Below are positions 47,574 through 59,563 of a stretch of DNA of 64,000 nt, piece by piece. The stretch spans positions 19,773,940 to 19,837,939 of the forward strand of contig NC_092051.1 in assembly GCF_003086295.3 (NCBI RefSeq), read 5' to 3'. The notes beneath the pieces were generated by a model that made no database searches, was not told where the DNA came from, and was given only the letters and a program-made list of their open reading frames with translations. This DNA comes from Arachis hypogaea. Its lineage: Eukaryota; Streptophyta; Magnoliopsida; Fabales; Fabaceae. Within the stretch, counting starts at the first letter, position 1. Every line of letters starts with the position of its first letter. The position numbers and the translations under genes were made by a program.

Positions 47574-48824
47574 ATGTCTAGTAGCTAGTAGTGGATATTT
47601 GGTTGTAAGTGTGTATTGGAATTGTCGTATGAGAAATAGTGATAATAGAGTGATATTTGAGTGTGAGAATCCCATTCTATTGCGTACTCGGCCAATAAGT
47701 TCTTTGTTCAAATTGAAGAGTCTGATATTGGGTAGCATCGGTGGTAACGGGAGAAAAGAGATCGGAAGGGTGGGGTATAGGTTGCTAGCACCGATGGAAA
47801 ACAGAGTTTTTCAGTTTCGTCTGTTTTGCCTCCATGGTGACAAGCATGTGCGCCTGATGTTTGACATCTATGGGAGAATCATGGCGGAGTAAGAGATGGA
47901 GCTTTCTGCGGAGGTTAGTGACGACGGTGGCGGTAGATTTGGCTTGTCAGACTTCGTCCAGGATGACCCACCTCTCGCACCACCACCGATTCGTGTTGCT
48001 AGTCTAGTGGAAGACATGGACGTCGACGGTGAGAATTTCAACGAGGAGTAAGTTGCAGATAACAACGAGTGCGATTCTTCTGAGGATGATGATGAGGAGG
48101 AGTTTGTACCAGATACCCTGGTTGAGGCATCACGTAGGTATCTTCTACCTGCTCCGCACTCAATTTCGGCCTTGTCATTTGTACCAAGTCACTACAGTAC
48201 GTTGGATCTGGACGTGATGCAAGAGAAGAATCAATTTTTCAACACGGATGAAGACGATTACAACTTAGACGATGGTGTGGAGTTTAGGGTTGGCCACAGA
48301 TTCAAAAACAGAGATGCAGTAATGTAAGGTGTGAAGAATTACAACATTCGCAAAAGTACTGAATACCGAGTAATGGAGTCGGATCGATTAAAGTACCATG
48401 TGCGTTGCCGATAATATGCAGCAGGCTGCTCTTGGAGTCTCCATATTGCTCTCCCACAGAATCTCGGATACTGGTAAGTTAAAATTTCTTTGTGTTCTAT
48501 ATTCTAATTGTCATTGTCATGCTTGTTGAACCTGTTTACCACTGTTATTCTATTTCGCTAGGGAGGTGCATAGGATAGGAGGAGCACACACGTGTTCACC
48601 GATAGTTAAACAGCAGTCTTATCTGCCATATCATCCTCCTGTTGATACAATCTAACCCATCTATCAGCATCTCTGTCCTAAAAGGCGTAATTAGGCAAAG
48701 CTATCACTTCAAACCTTCGTACAGAAAGGTCTGGATGGCGAAGTAAAAGATAATTGCGCAAATATACAATGACTGGGAGGAGTCGTACAATAATGTGTTG
48801 AGGTTGCTACAAGCCCTGTAGAGT
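47574..48824 (+). pseudogene. MURA-type transposase of MULE-3, truncated
   Basis: Two stops follow soon after the ATG. A PB1-like domain is recognisable (ILLRTRPISSLFKLKSLIL ... RVGYRLLAP ... DKHVRLMFDI), then an acidic linker, then the start of the DNA-binding domain (VEFRVGHRFKNRDAV, YRVMESDRLKYHVRC, CSWSLHIALPQ). An intron lies at about 48475-48562. Homology ends at DWEESYNNVLRLLQAL, so the whole DDE core, SWIM finger and knuckle are gone. At least four in-frame stops. Confidence 0.82.
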
Positions 48825-48827
48825 TGT

Positions 48828-50846
48828 TGACCGGATCCCGTAGCACTGGATGCTCGCCATTGAATTGGCACTTCACACGATCGGCTTAGTAGAATTCCAC
48901 TATGTTTAAGCAAACGAGGGGGATAACAGACATCCATGTCCCCCACTCTGCCTCCTCCTTCAGCCATAGCAGGCAGATATCCTGCAGTGCAGGGGTCATC
49001 GTACGGCGTCTACGTGAACTACAACGGACGCATTGAAAGAAGTGTTAGTGACAGTTGCTATAAAAGTTTGACTAATCTATACAACTTAACCAAATAAAAG
49101 GGTAACTCGCTTACCTCATCCCAGAGTAACTGATTTAACTCCCGACATCATCGCATGACTCTCTACTCGTGTTTGTCACTGCTCTGCTGTGTCATGCCCA
49201 TCAACATGTGGACATTTACAAGATCAACCACCATTCAATCAATCTGTCATAATATTGTTATGCGAAAAATGAAGAATAGTAAAAACCAAACTAAACAGTT
49301 ACCTCGCAGCCATAGGGTACATTTAAATTTGTCGTTTAGCTGGACACCACTTAGGAAACCTCTGGTATATCCAAGATACCAGCAGAGGAGTGCAGCTTGT
49401 GATGTCTGTGGTGGAGCGGTGGCCGCAGAACATAGCAAATGGTATGTTCATGCTAGCACCACAGATCTCCAAGACAGAGATTGACACCTCTGAAAGTCAT
49501 CCAGTATTGGGAGCCACCAGAGATGAACCTGATTATTGGACTTATCAGTCATCAAGTAACCCCGATCATCAACAGTATGTAGCACCTCGTATACTGTCGG
49601 AGAGTGGCTGGATCATCAGTATCGAGCGGCATTTGTTAGACACACTTTCGAAGCTATGTCAGCTTCAGGGAGAAAGACTCCTTCCTCAAAGCTCCCTGCT
49701 GCTAGACTACAGTAGGCTTGATACCGAGTAGCTTCTCAACCAACTTCCAGGCCCCGGTTCCGTACCATGTGTGAAAGTCATGAAAGTAACCACCCACAGA
49801 CTCTCCATTAGTGCGCAGTTCGAAGTGGTATGCGATGTCCTATAGGGTGATCGTACATTCACCCCATGTCAGGTGAAAATTGTGGGTCTTTAGACACCAA
49901 TACTTAACAAATGCCATGATCAAGGAGTTGTCGAACACAAAATCTCTGAGTGGCAACGCGTCACCGAACCCAGCCTCCTTTAGGTACGGGACAATAGCAT
50001 TTGGTGGTGAGAGTGTGTGACTCACTTTCCTCGGATAAAGTAGGAGAGACCTCTGGTAAACAATAAAAAAATTGACTTAGGAATTAATTTGACTTATAAG
50101 TAAATTATTTAAGCAAATAACTTCAAACATTTAAATTATAAATTTATTTATATAAAAAATTTTACTTAAATAATGAAAATGTTTAGTAAAATAATGAACT
50201 TAAACGCTTGTATGATATAATGCAAATGAAAATATTTCGTAAGATAACTAGTGACTACACTAAAAAATATCTATTTTATTTAATTTAAGTAAAATCATTT
50301 AGTTAAATAGTGAATAACAAAATTCATTTTACATCTCCTATATATGGTAGATTAAGTGAAAAAATTTACTTAAATAATCAATAAGTACACCATCAACTTG
50401 ATAACTTCGTTTAAGTAGCAAAAAAATTTAAGAAAAAACCATTTACTTAAATATTTATTAAATACAAATATAAGCATTTCGCTACTTAATTAAGTTTATT
50501 AGAAATTGTTAATAACCTTAATTAATAACTAAATTAATAAATATATGCTTAATAATAACTTAGATGAAAGAAAAACAAACCTAAACAAATATTTAACTAA
50601 CATCTATTTTAAAGTATGCCTAACATCATACCCTAACATTTAAACTACTCCTAACTATATATTTATTTGGTTAACATATACTATATATTACCTCTATAAA
50701 AGTACCCTAAGTATGGCAACACATCTATACTTTAAGATAAGCATAAAATGAAAAACAACACCAACCTCAAAGTCAGCTGCCCCTGCAATGTGCCAAGTCG
50801 CGTTCAGTCTGTTAATGTCTCCATCGTGATTATCAATGCGCGCCAT
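48828..50846 (-). pseudogene. PMD gene of MULE-3, decayed
   Basis: Exon 1 (50846-50766) encodes MARIDNHDGDINRLNATWHI and ends after AGAADFE at a GT donor, matching the short first exon of the other PMD genes. The next exon begins near 50050 (TTTACCAG acceptor) with YLKEAGFGDALPLRDF and FVKYWCLKTHNFHLTWGE, followed by a stop. Further pieces in shifted frames include WYGTGAWKLVEKLLG and YTRCYILLMIG. A 3' piece near 48990-48840 reads MSVIPLVCLNIVEFY. Several stops and frameshifts; no functional product expected. Confidence 0.8.
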
Positions 50847-50950
50847 ATTCTTTAAGTAATTTGAAAATATGATTAAAAAAGGGTAAAAATGGGAGAAAAT
50901 GACAAAAAATAGAAGTCAAAAATTCTTATTCAAGGCTGTAGACGAGATGC

Positions 50951-50959
50951 ATATATATA
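50951..50959 (-). promoter_or_regulatory. TATA box of the MULE-3 PMD gene
   Basis: CTATATATA on the minus strand (context GCCTATATATATGC) between the right array and the PMD ATG at 50846. Confidence 0.55.
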
Positions 50960-50974
50960 GGCATCCTCCACTCT

Positions 50975-51222
50975 TTTCTCGTTTACAGTGTAAACGAGAT
51001 AAGGACTTTACACAACACGTGTATAAATGTGCTACGGCCACATCGTCTCGTGCTTTATCTCGTTTACAGTGTAAACGAGATACTTATAATCTTATTTCGT
51101 TTAAACTGTAAATGAGACAAGAGAAACGACACATTTTGATAAAAATGTTTTAAATTATTTATTTCGATAAAATATTATTTTATTTATTTAAAAAAATCTA
51201 TAAATATGCGCTATTTTCTAAA
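50975..51222 (-). repeat. Right TIR of MULE-3 with palindrome array
   Basis: TCTCGTTTACAGTGTAAACGAGA occurs near 50977-50999 and again near 51058-51081, with a mutated third copy near 51096-51117. These are almost perfect palindromes. Confidence 0.82.
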
Positions 51223-51744
51223 AAAAAAAATACTTTAAAGTGTATTTAAAAAATAAAAGAAAATATTGTAAGTATCTTATCTATTCAGAAGCACGTGAGA
51301 TCATACAGAAGAAGCATCTGAATTCAATGTTCAACGTTTCCTCTTTGTCGTATGTAGTAGGAGACTTCTTTATCTTTATGCATATATAGTGTTCAAACAT
51401 TTAATTCATATTTAAGTGTAGTAGTTATCTGTAACGACACAAAAGGTTAAGCTGATTGATCAACTGTGTATAGTGTGTCCCATGAAGTATGAATGATTTA
51501 TTTGAGTAATTTCTAGAAGGTGTTAAATGATGGCTTTTTTTTTTATTTAAATTAAATAAATTTAATATTTACTTATAAAATATTTATTAATTTAAATTAG
51601 TGTTACATATTTTGGGTATTGGGACACAAAAATTATAAAAAATACAATCTAGTGGCTCAATATACGGGATAAGTAACCGTGTTTGAAAATAAATAAATTA
51701 ATTGTATCTAAGATATATGCTCGAACAGTTAGAACTTGGTGGAG
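51223..51744. other. AT-rich spacer
   Basis: No gene or repeat identified. Confidence 0.5.
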
Positions 51745-52120
51745 ATTAACTGCAAAAAAAAAAAAGAGGACTATCTGGAAGAGATGGGACAAATTGTGCA
51801 CAAATAAGAAAGATGGAGGGTTGGAATTTAAAGACTTCTACCACTAAAACACGACTCAGCTAGCAAAACAAGTTTGGAGAGTACATCAAAATTCGAAGGT
51901 TTTGTGAGTCAAGATCTTAAAAGCTATATACTTTCTTGATCAAGAGTTCCGGGAGAAGTGAATCCAAAAAAAGAAGAAACATGGATATGGGAAAAGTTTG
52001 CCGCAGGACAGAGACTTTCTAAAGAGGAATGGAAAGTGGAGCTTAGGCTCAGGTGCAAGAGTGGATATGTATAAGAAGGTGGAATTTTCCGTTTCCGTAG
52101 AATTTTCATTATAATTAAAG
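51745..52120 (+). mobile_element. LINE (non-LTR) reverse-transcriptase fragment
   Basis: The translation reads IWKRWDKLCTNKKDGGLEFK, then DFYHxNTTQLAKQVWRV and, in another frame, LGSGARVDMYK. These match the well-known C-terminal part of plant L1-type polyproteins, where W..LC.PK..GGLG...L...N.ALL.K..WR is followed by a G.G..V.IW block. It has stops and frameshifts and nothing upstream remains. Confidence 0.75.
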
Positions 52121-53434
52121 TATTACATACAACAATTTCTTAGGATTCACTCAATCATTTTTTTTCTCAAGTTCTTATCTAACTTGACTTGGTTATACTA
52201 ATACCTAACTCTTCACTTTAAGTGTTAACCCAACTTAGAAAAGGACACCTCACAGGTATAAGACACAAGATATATAAAACAACCTAAAGAAATCTGAAAT
52301 CACTCTAAGTTTTTCTCTCAAGTGTTTCACTCAACCTTTTGTCACTTATAAGCTTTTTATTGAATTCTCTCTTTCAGCCTTTTACCTCTCTAAAAAATTA
52401 CAGAAAGATATACATTGAAAATGAAATATAAACTATAAAACATGAAAGAGATTGATGCATTAACAACCTCTATTACTATCAGTTGAACCGAATTCAGCTA
52501 ACTTTGATTAAGTTCTTGATCTTGGTGGAACGCTTCTTTAACTTAGAAAACACTATCCAAAATGGTGAACTCTTCTCAGGAAAGCTCTCTTCAAACACTC
52601 TCCGATTCTAGTTCTTTCTCCTTGTCTTTAAAAAAATAAAATTTTTCCTTTTGTACCTCTTTTCATATTTTTCTTTTTGATTTCTTCCGAGTCAACTCTT
52701 TGAGCTGTGTGCCTCCCCAACTTGTCATTTCACTATCTTCAGTTAACCCCCAAATTAGAGATTTTAAAGCTGGTCCTTTTTGCTTGACCGAAGACCTCAG
52801 AGTAACAAGGAAAAAGTTGTTCAGTGGTAAATCCAAATTCAAATCCTTGAGATAGTGCTTTGTCCCCAAGAAACAATTTGAACCTTTGATTCACAGCAGT
52901 GATTATCAGAAAACACTTTCTCCATTTATCTCAAATTAGAGTTGCAGAGATTTGGAGAAGGAGTAAAGAAAATAAATTGCATACAAATAGAAATAAATCA
53001 CATTTATCCTCTGACTTAGCTTAGCTTGCTTTGATTTGGGTGATTAGACATTAGCTTTTGTGATTTAACTTTCTCTCTCTTTCTTCTTTGGTGAATAAAC
53101 AAGAAGGATGAAGCTCTCTTCTTTCTTTTTGATTCTGACCAAAGCAAGCTTGTGAGCGTTGGCCTTGGAATGCTTCTACTTGGTGGAATTTTCTTAGACT
53201 TGGGTTGGATTTATTTTTCATTCATCCCAACTGATTTCTCTGCATTATTTCTTTGAGCTTTGTTAGATAGAGAACCCATTAAAAGTCTTATTTATGTTTT
53301 TATCTGTTTGGGCTGCTGCATCTTTGATTTTGGCCTGCAACACTAATCAAATGCAATCAAAACTAATTGGGTGTTTAATCCAATATATCAATGTTTGTCA
53401 TCATCAATTAAGTTAGATATGTTCTTAATTCTAC
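52121..53434. other. Unrecognised non-coding stretch
   Basis: Less AT-rich than the surroundings, with no long frame and no clear repeat ends. It lies between the LINE fragment and the copia fragment and may be an unidentified element or a captured sequence. Confidence 0.4.
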
Positions 53435-54976
53435 AAAAATTTAGAGCCAAAATGCTATGAGGATGCTGTCACTCAACCCTGTTGGTAAGAAGATATTAAA
53501 GTTGAACTCCTTGTTTTGGAAGAAAACAAAACATGGAGGCTAACCTCTTTACCTGCTGGTAAAAGAGCTATCGGTTGCAATTGGGTGTTTCGTGTAAAGT
53601 ATCACCTAGATGGAATAGTAGAGTAACACAAGGCACGTCTAGTTGCCAAGGGATTCATACAGGTAGTAGGGGTGGATTATAAGGACACCTCCATGCAAAA
53701 AAAAACTTACTAACGCAAATTGGGTACTCTAAGAGTTGTTCTGGCTGTTGCTGCTGTTAAGGGTTGGTACCTAAAGTAAATTGACGTGAATACTGCCTTC
53801 TTACATCGTGAGCTTGATGAGGATGTGTATATGAAGGTGCCTCCAGGTTTAGAAGCCACACCTGGCCAAGTTTGCAAGCTTGAAAAATTCTTCTACGGGT
53901 TGAAGCAGACGAGCAGACAATAGAATTGCAAGCTCAAATCTATTCTTCTTGAGCTGAATTTTACTCAATACAAGTTCGATTATAGCCTGCTCATCAAATC
54001 TATAGCACTTGGTTTCACGGCTGTCTTGGTGTATATGGAGTTATGGACGACTTAGTGTTGGCAGGAAATGATTTATATGAGATCGAGTTGGTTAAAAGTG
54101 TACTTCATGACAGATTTCAAATCAAGGACATAGGGATTTAAAGTATTTTCTTGAATTGGAGGTGGCACGATCTAAGAGTGGCATTGTGCTGTATCAATGG
54201 AAGTACGTCCTTGACTTGCTTAGGAAAATTGGATTCGAGAATTGCAAACCTGCTACCACATCTATCAACTATGGGGTTAAACTCAGCAAGGATGTTGGGG
54301 AATTACTCACAGACTCTACTCCAAATCGAAGGATCATAGGCAAACTTCTACATCTTTCCAATACTAGACCTGATATAAGCTATGCTATTGGGAAGCTGAG
54401 TCAATTCTTGGATTGTGCAACTACTGAACACCTAAAAGCTGTGCATAGATTACTTCGCTATGTCAAAGGTTCTCCTGCTACTGGCTTGTTTTTTTCTGTC
54501 TGATGCAACTTACGGGATTCTTTGACTCAAACTGGGCAGGTTGTCCTGATTCCCGTTTCTGCTTATTGCTTCTACCTTGGTCCTTCTCTGGTTACTTGGA
54601 AGAGCAAGAAGCAACTCACAGTTATAGCTTCTTCTTCTGAAGCTGAGTATTGAGCGCTAGCATTAGCTACACAGGAAGCTCAGTGGCTGAGCTATGTTCT
54701 TAAGGATCAGTGTGCCACTTCAAAAATCCATCAACTTGTATTGTGATAAAAATTCTGCCATCTACATTGCTACAAATAAGTGTTTCATTAACGCACTGAG
54801 CACATTGAGGCAGACTGCCATATCGTGACAAATTACAGGAACACTTGATTTATCTTTTGCCCATCTCTGCTGACAACTAAACTGCTGATATTCTCATCAA
54901 ACCACTTGCTCCTGGTCCTTTTGCTGCAGTTTACTTGAACCTCTTCTCTCCTAATACTCCATCTTTACGGGAGGTG
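53435..54976 (+). pseudogene. Ty1/copia polyprotein fragment (RT and RNase H), decayed
   Basis: Starts inside the copia reverse transcriptase (EPKCYEDAVTQP; WRLTSLPAGKRAIGCNWVFR; KARLVAKGFIQ), continues with [20 protein letters not shown] and PPGLE ... [13 protein letters not shown], then the connection region (GKLLHLSNTRPDISYAIGKL, HLKAVHRLLRYVKGSP) and RNase H (SKKQLTVIASSSEAEY, ADILIKPLAPGPF). Numerous stops and frameshifts. Gag, protease and integrase are absent, as is a 5' LTR. Order and motifs are those of copia elements. Confidence 0.88.
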
Positions 54977-55265
54977 TTACTTTTTTATACTGGTTGTTGA
55001 TTATTATTTAATAGAAAATTAGAAATTGTTACTGCTGTTAGTATAGCTTCTTTGCTTAGTTAGGCAGTTTGTTAATTTGTTGAGGTCTGTTATCATTAGT
55101 TTTACTGAGCTGTACAAAATTAATTAGAATAATATATCTATATATATAGTTGTTATTAGCATTATAACGAGTGTAATTCTTTATTAATGTAAGTTTATTA
55201 CTCATTTTCACCTCAGTTTTTTTAGTTATGTGTTCTTCTTCACAAACACATCAAATTTTCACACA
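54977..55265 (+). mobile_element. Probable 3' LTR remnant of the copia element
   Basis: A purine tract (ACGGGAGGTG) ends the coding part and is followed by sequence starting TGTTAC, as expected for polypurine tract plus LTR. The right end near CTTCTTCACA (about 55254) is tentative, and no second LTR exists for comparison. Confidence 0.5.
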
Positions 55266-56206
55266 TCCTTTTTGTTATTGACGAAAAATTTGTCAAAAAA
55301 TTCATCCATACCTTTGTGGGATTAAATTTGTTAAAAGTATTTTTTTATAATATATAATAATGTTGTTCCATCTCACTCGTAATAGAATTAGATAAAAGCT
55401 ATAACGATAATAATGATGAGAACGAAGATAATACTCAAAATTATAACTCACATTTTTTATGTTTTATTAGATATAATATCTCCAAATACATGGTTTTATA
55501 TTTAGAATAGATTTATTTGTTTTTAGTATTTTTTTCCTAGATTGTTAAGATGATTAATTTGTTTGTTTTTTGAATTATTATAAATATTTTAATTTACGTT
55601 TGATTTTTATTGAAAATTAGATAAAAATTTATCATAATTAAACTTATATTTATTTTATATGAAAATATGTTTATTTTGTGATTAAAAGCCTAAAAGAAAA
55701 AATATATTCTACCTATTGAATAAATTTACTGACAAATAAAAAAATTATTAACATTTTTCTAAAATAAATTATCGACAAAAAATTTAAAGAAACTTGCTAT
55801 ACATATAAGTTTTTTTGGCATACAAGTCAACCCAACTCCAACAAAAATAACTTTCAATTTAAAGAGCATGTAAACATGTGCTTCCTCAACTTTGAATAGC
55901 GTGAAATAAGAAACGGTTCTTCTTCAACGTTTGTATTTCACGTTCTTCCTCCTGCTCTTTCTCCTTCTTCTTCTTTTTTGCTTTCTTCCTCATTTTTCTT
56001 CGCATTGCTTCTTCTTCTTCGGGTTTTCATCCCCATCGTAGTTTTTTTTATTGTTGTTATTATTGTTGCATTTTTTTCTCCTTCTCTTTCTATTGATTTT
56101 GCAATATTATGTATTTTTTTCTTCTTTGTTTAATTTTTTCTCCCAAGAAGAATTATAAGAAAACGAAATAAGAAGATGAGGAAGAAGAAGCAGTAGAAGA
56201 TGAGAA
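55266..56206. other. AT-rich spacer
   Basis: Starts with words such as GACGAAAAATTTGTC that recur in altered form near 57430-57560, so this stretch and the tandem repeat may belong to one element. No gene. Confidence 0.4.
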
Positions 56207-57185
56207 TGAGAAAGAGGAAGAAGAAGAGTTTTGAATTATGCAGAACTTATCAGAATAAAAATACACCCAAATATCTTCATGTTACACCCAAATATCTCCG
56301 TGTTACACCCAAATTTGCTGCAAATACAGAAAAATATTTTTTCTAATACTGCATTTTTTCTTCTTTTTTCCTTATTTCTTTCTTTCTTTTAGTTAAATGA
56401 ATGTAAGTTCATCCTCTTCCAAGTAATTTTGTAACATTATGTGTTTCTTTTTCTTCTTTGTTTGATATTTTTATTTTTATTCTTGTTAAGAGAGTAAAAT
56501 AAGAAGAAACTTGAGAAGGTAAAACAAAAAAAAAATAAATAAAAAAAAAGAAAAAAGAAGATGGTAATGATGATAAAAAAATAGTAGAAGATGAGGAGGG
56601 GGAAGATGAAGAGTTTTGAATTATGCAAAATTTATCAGAATAAAAATACACCTAAAATTCTTAAAATACACCAAAATATCTTTGTGTTGCACCCAAATAT
56701 TTTTGTGTTACACCAAAATTTGCTGCAAATACAGAAAAATGTTTTTTCTAATGCTGCATTTTTTTTCTTCTTTTTTTTCCTTATTTCTTTCTTTCTTTTA
56801 GTTAAATGAATGTAAGTTCATCATCTTCCAAGTAATTTTGCAGCATTATGTATGTGTTTTTTCTTCTTCTTCTTTGTTTGATTTTTTTGTTTTTATTTTT
56901 GTTAAGAGAGTAAAACAAGAAGAAACTTGAGAAGGTAAAACTAAAAGAAAAAGATGAATAAAAATAAAAAAGATGGTGATGATGATAAAAAAAAAGAAGC
57001 AGTAGAAGATGATGGGAAGGAAGAGAAATAATTTTGAATTATGCAGAACCAGAATAAAAATACATCCAAAATTTTTAAAATATACCCAAATATTTTCGTG
57101 TTATACCCAAATATCTCCGTGTTATATCCATATTTGCTATAAATACAGAAAAATATTTTCTTTAATGTTACATTTTTTTCTTCTG
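56207..57185 (+). repeat. Tandem repeat, about 0.4-kb unit, 2.4 copies
   Basis: Copies anchored at GTTTTGAATTATGCA start at about 56228, 56613 and 57031, so the spacing is 385 and 418 bases. Each has ATACACCCAAATATCT-like words, TTTGCTGCAAATACAGAAAA, a T-rich part, then TTAAGAGAGTAAAAnAAGAAG and an AAGATG-rich stretch. Within each unit the short word ACACCCAAATAT(C/T)T is itself repeated two to four times. Confidence 0.85.
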
Positions 57186-59563
57186 AATTGAACCACACCT
57201 TAGCTACTTGATTAGATTCAAAACAATAAAAGGAAGAGAAGAAATTTCAATGAAAAGAAAAAAGGAAAAAGAGGAGGAGGAGGAAGGAGTGGTGTTGATG
57301 ACGACGATAACGAAGAAGAAGAATATACAATAAAAACATAAAATGTATGAATATAAATAATTTATAAAGACTTATATAAAAAAAATATTTGTATGTGAAA
57401 AATACTTTAAATTTGAAACGTTTGACTTTATTAATTAGCGATAAAAAAATTTATCGAAAAATTTGCTGCTGGTTATCGACTATCTATCAAAAAGTTTGAT
57501 GTATTTAGCCAAATGGGTGAGGCAATTATCGAAGTAAAATTTGTCAGTAACTAAAAAAATCCGTGAATAAATTATTGCCAAACAAGGCTTTTATTAACAG
57601 ACGAAATCCCTCACTGATTAAAAATCTGTCCGTATATCCATCTATAACATGTTGTTTTGTGGTTGTGTATACATCACAAATCAGGTATATATTTTGTTAT
57701 TTTGATTAAATAAATCGTATGTACTTACCATGCATATACCATAAATATCTCTTATAAAAACAAAGGAAAAGTACATGGAATCAAAAGGTGATCAGCCAAA
57801 AAGTAAACAAAACCGTTTAATTAGAATCATTTTTGAATAATATGTTTGAAAACTGCTCCTGGGATCACGGAGCACAAACCAAAACCCAATTTTTCATGGA
57901 ATCCAAACACATTTTGACTGGTTTTTGGCTGATATGCTTTTGGTTCCCTAGTTGTTCTCAAAAACAAATTGGAGGCTATTTATTTTATCAGATTATACAA
58001 TTGCATTTACATTAAAGGGTAGCTGTTACTTGAAGCAAAATTTTGGGCCAGATAGAAAATAATTGTCAAAATATTTTTGATATGGACTCCATTTAAGATA
58101 AATTTGTCTAATCTCATCTCTCTGATTTGGGTAATATTGCCAAATTTAAAGTCGTTTTTCAAGATCTCGTTCCAAAAAATTAAGGTTAAAGTCATCAGAT
58201 GTAACTTTTTGAACTTTTGAAGGTTATATCTCACTTTCTTCGTTATTCATTAAAGTAGAAGAACTATCTACATGTGTTGATATTGTAAAAGTTATATGTT
58301 CTCCTTCTTAAATATTAGCCTTTCTCTTAAAAAATGTATCAATTCTTTGATTTTTCATTATTATTTTATATAAAAATTTAAATATATATCCTGTAAAATA
58401 TGTAAAGAAGTTAGAAGGACAAATATTAAAATTTATAATTATTAAATTTTTTTTATCAATTTATACAAATACAATAATATTAATACTTATTGAATATTCT
58501 ATTATTTTTTATCATATAAAAAAATTAAATTATATAAATAGTAAAATATAAAATAATATTAAATTAAATAAATAAAAAATATCTAATTTTTTTATATTTG
58601 AACTTAAAGATAGAGAGAGTATTGTTTATTGAACTTATTAGATACTTTAAATCATAGTAAAGCATTTAAGTCAATTGAACTATTTTTTATCTTTTGAAAA
58701 AGTACTACTAAGTTTTTTATAAAAAAATTTGGGGGGTCATGGCCCCGTTGTCTACACTAAATTCCGCCACTGACTGTTATACTAACACATATTATTCATC
58801 AATCAAATAGTTTATCACAAAGTATACATTATTTTTCAAACTAAATTATTATTATTATTATTATTATCAACAGACATTTAATTACCTCTTTATTATCTAC
58901 TAGCTAGCTAGTATGTAAAGAAATATACATATATATAAATACAAATATATGAGTTAAATGTTAAAAAGATAAAAATATAATAGGAACATAAAACATAAAA
59001 GTCAAACAGAACGAATATAATTTTATTTTAAAACTTCATTCATATTTTAATAACATATTTTCATCATAATAAAAATTCTTGTAAAAATAAATTTAAGAAA
59101 AAAAGCTAGGTCAAAAGTAAAATAGGAATATTTGAAAAAAAAAAATTTGTGTTATGTTGCTTGTATATATAAACACACAAGATTGTAGATAATTTACGCA
59201 TGTAATAGATGAATATTTTAGTATGAAAATCTTATATAACAATAAATTGAATATTTGAATGGATTTATATATGACAGAGAGACGAATTATTCTGTTAGAG
59301 AGAAAGAGAAAGAGAAAGAGATCGATAAGAATTGTAGCCACAAGTTGGCGAAAGGGAAGGAAAGGGAAGAAGATCGAAGGTGGTGTTGGCGAAGTTACAG
59401 GGCCTCCCATCCTTTGAACAATGTGGCCACTCACTCACTCATTCACAATCCAAACTTACTACCACTTCATTCCACACTACGTTACATCATCTTCAACACT
59501 TTACATAACATGATGATAACAATTAATACTCCTTATTAGCCCTTCCCACTTTGCACCTCAATA
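57186..59563. other. Intergenic up to the myosin gene
   Basis: AT-rich. Near 57430-57600 are words like TTATCGAAAAATTTGCTG; near 58735-58785 is GGGGGGTCATGGCCCCGTTGTCTACAC, a pattern I associate with transposon remnants, unnamed. A GAGAAA-rich leader-like stretch at 59290-59330 and CT/CA-rich sequence to 59560 are probably promoter and 5' UTR of the myosin. Confidence 0.45.

Larger units (their letters stand above)
47240..51222. mobile_element. MULE-3: PMD-carrying Mutator-like element, heavily decayed, reversed
   Basis: About 4 kb. TIRs at about 47240-47475 and 50975-51222 match in inverted orientation (shared GATTTTTTTAAATAAATAAAA-type edge), with a deletion of about 37 bp in the left arm. 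Orientation is opposite to MULE-1/2: transposase on +, PMD on -. The genes meet near 48825, where both have lost their 3' parts. No convincing target duplication; ends approximate. Confidence 0.85.

Noticed and set aside
55266..57650. A complete CACTA element around the tandem repeat
   Set aside because: Neither CACTA termini nor a 3-bp duplication can be seen, so only the repeat itself is annotated.
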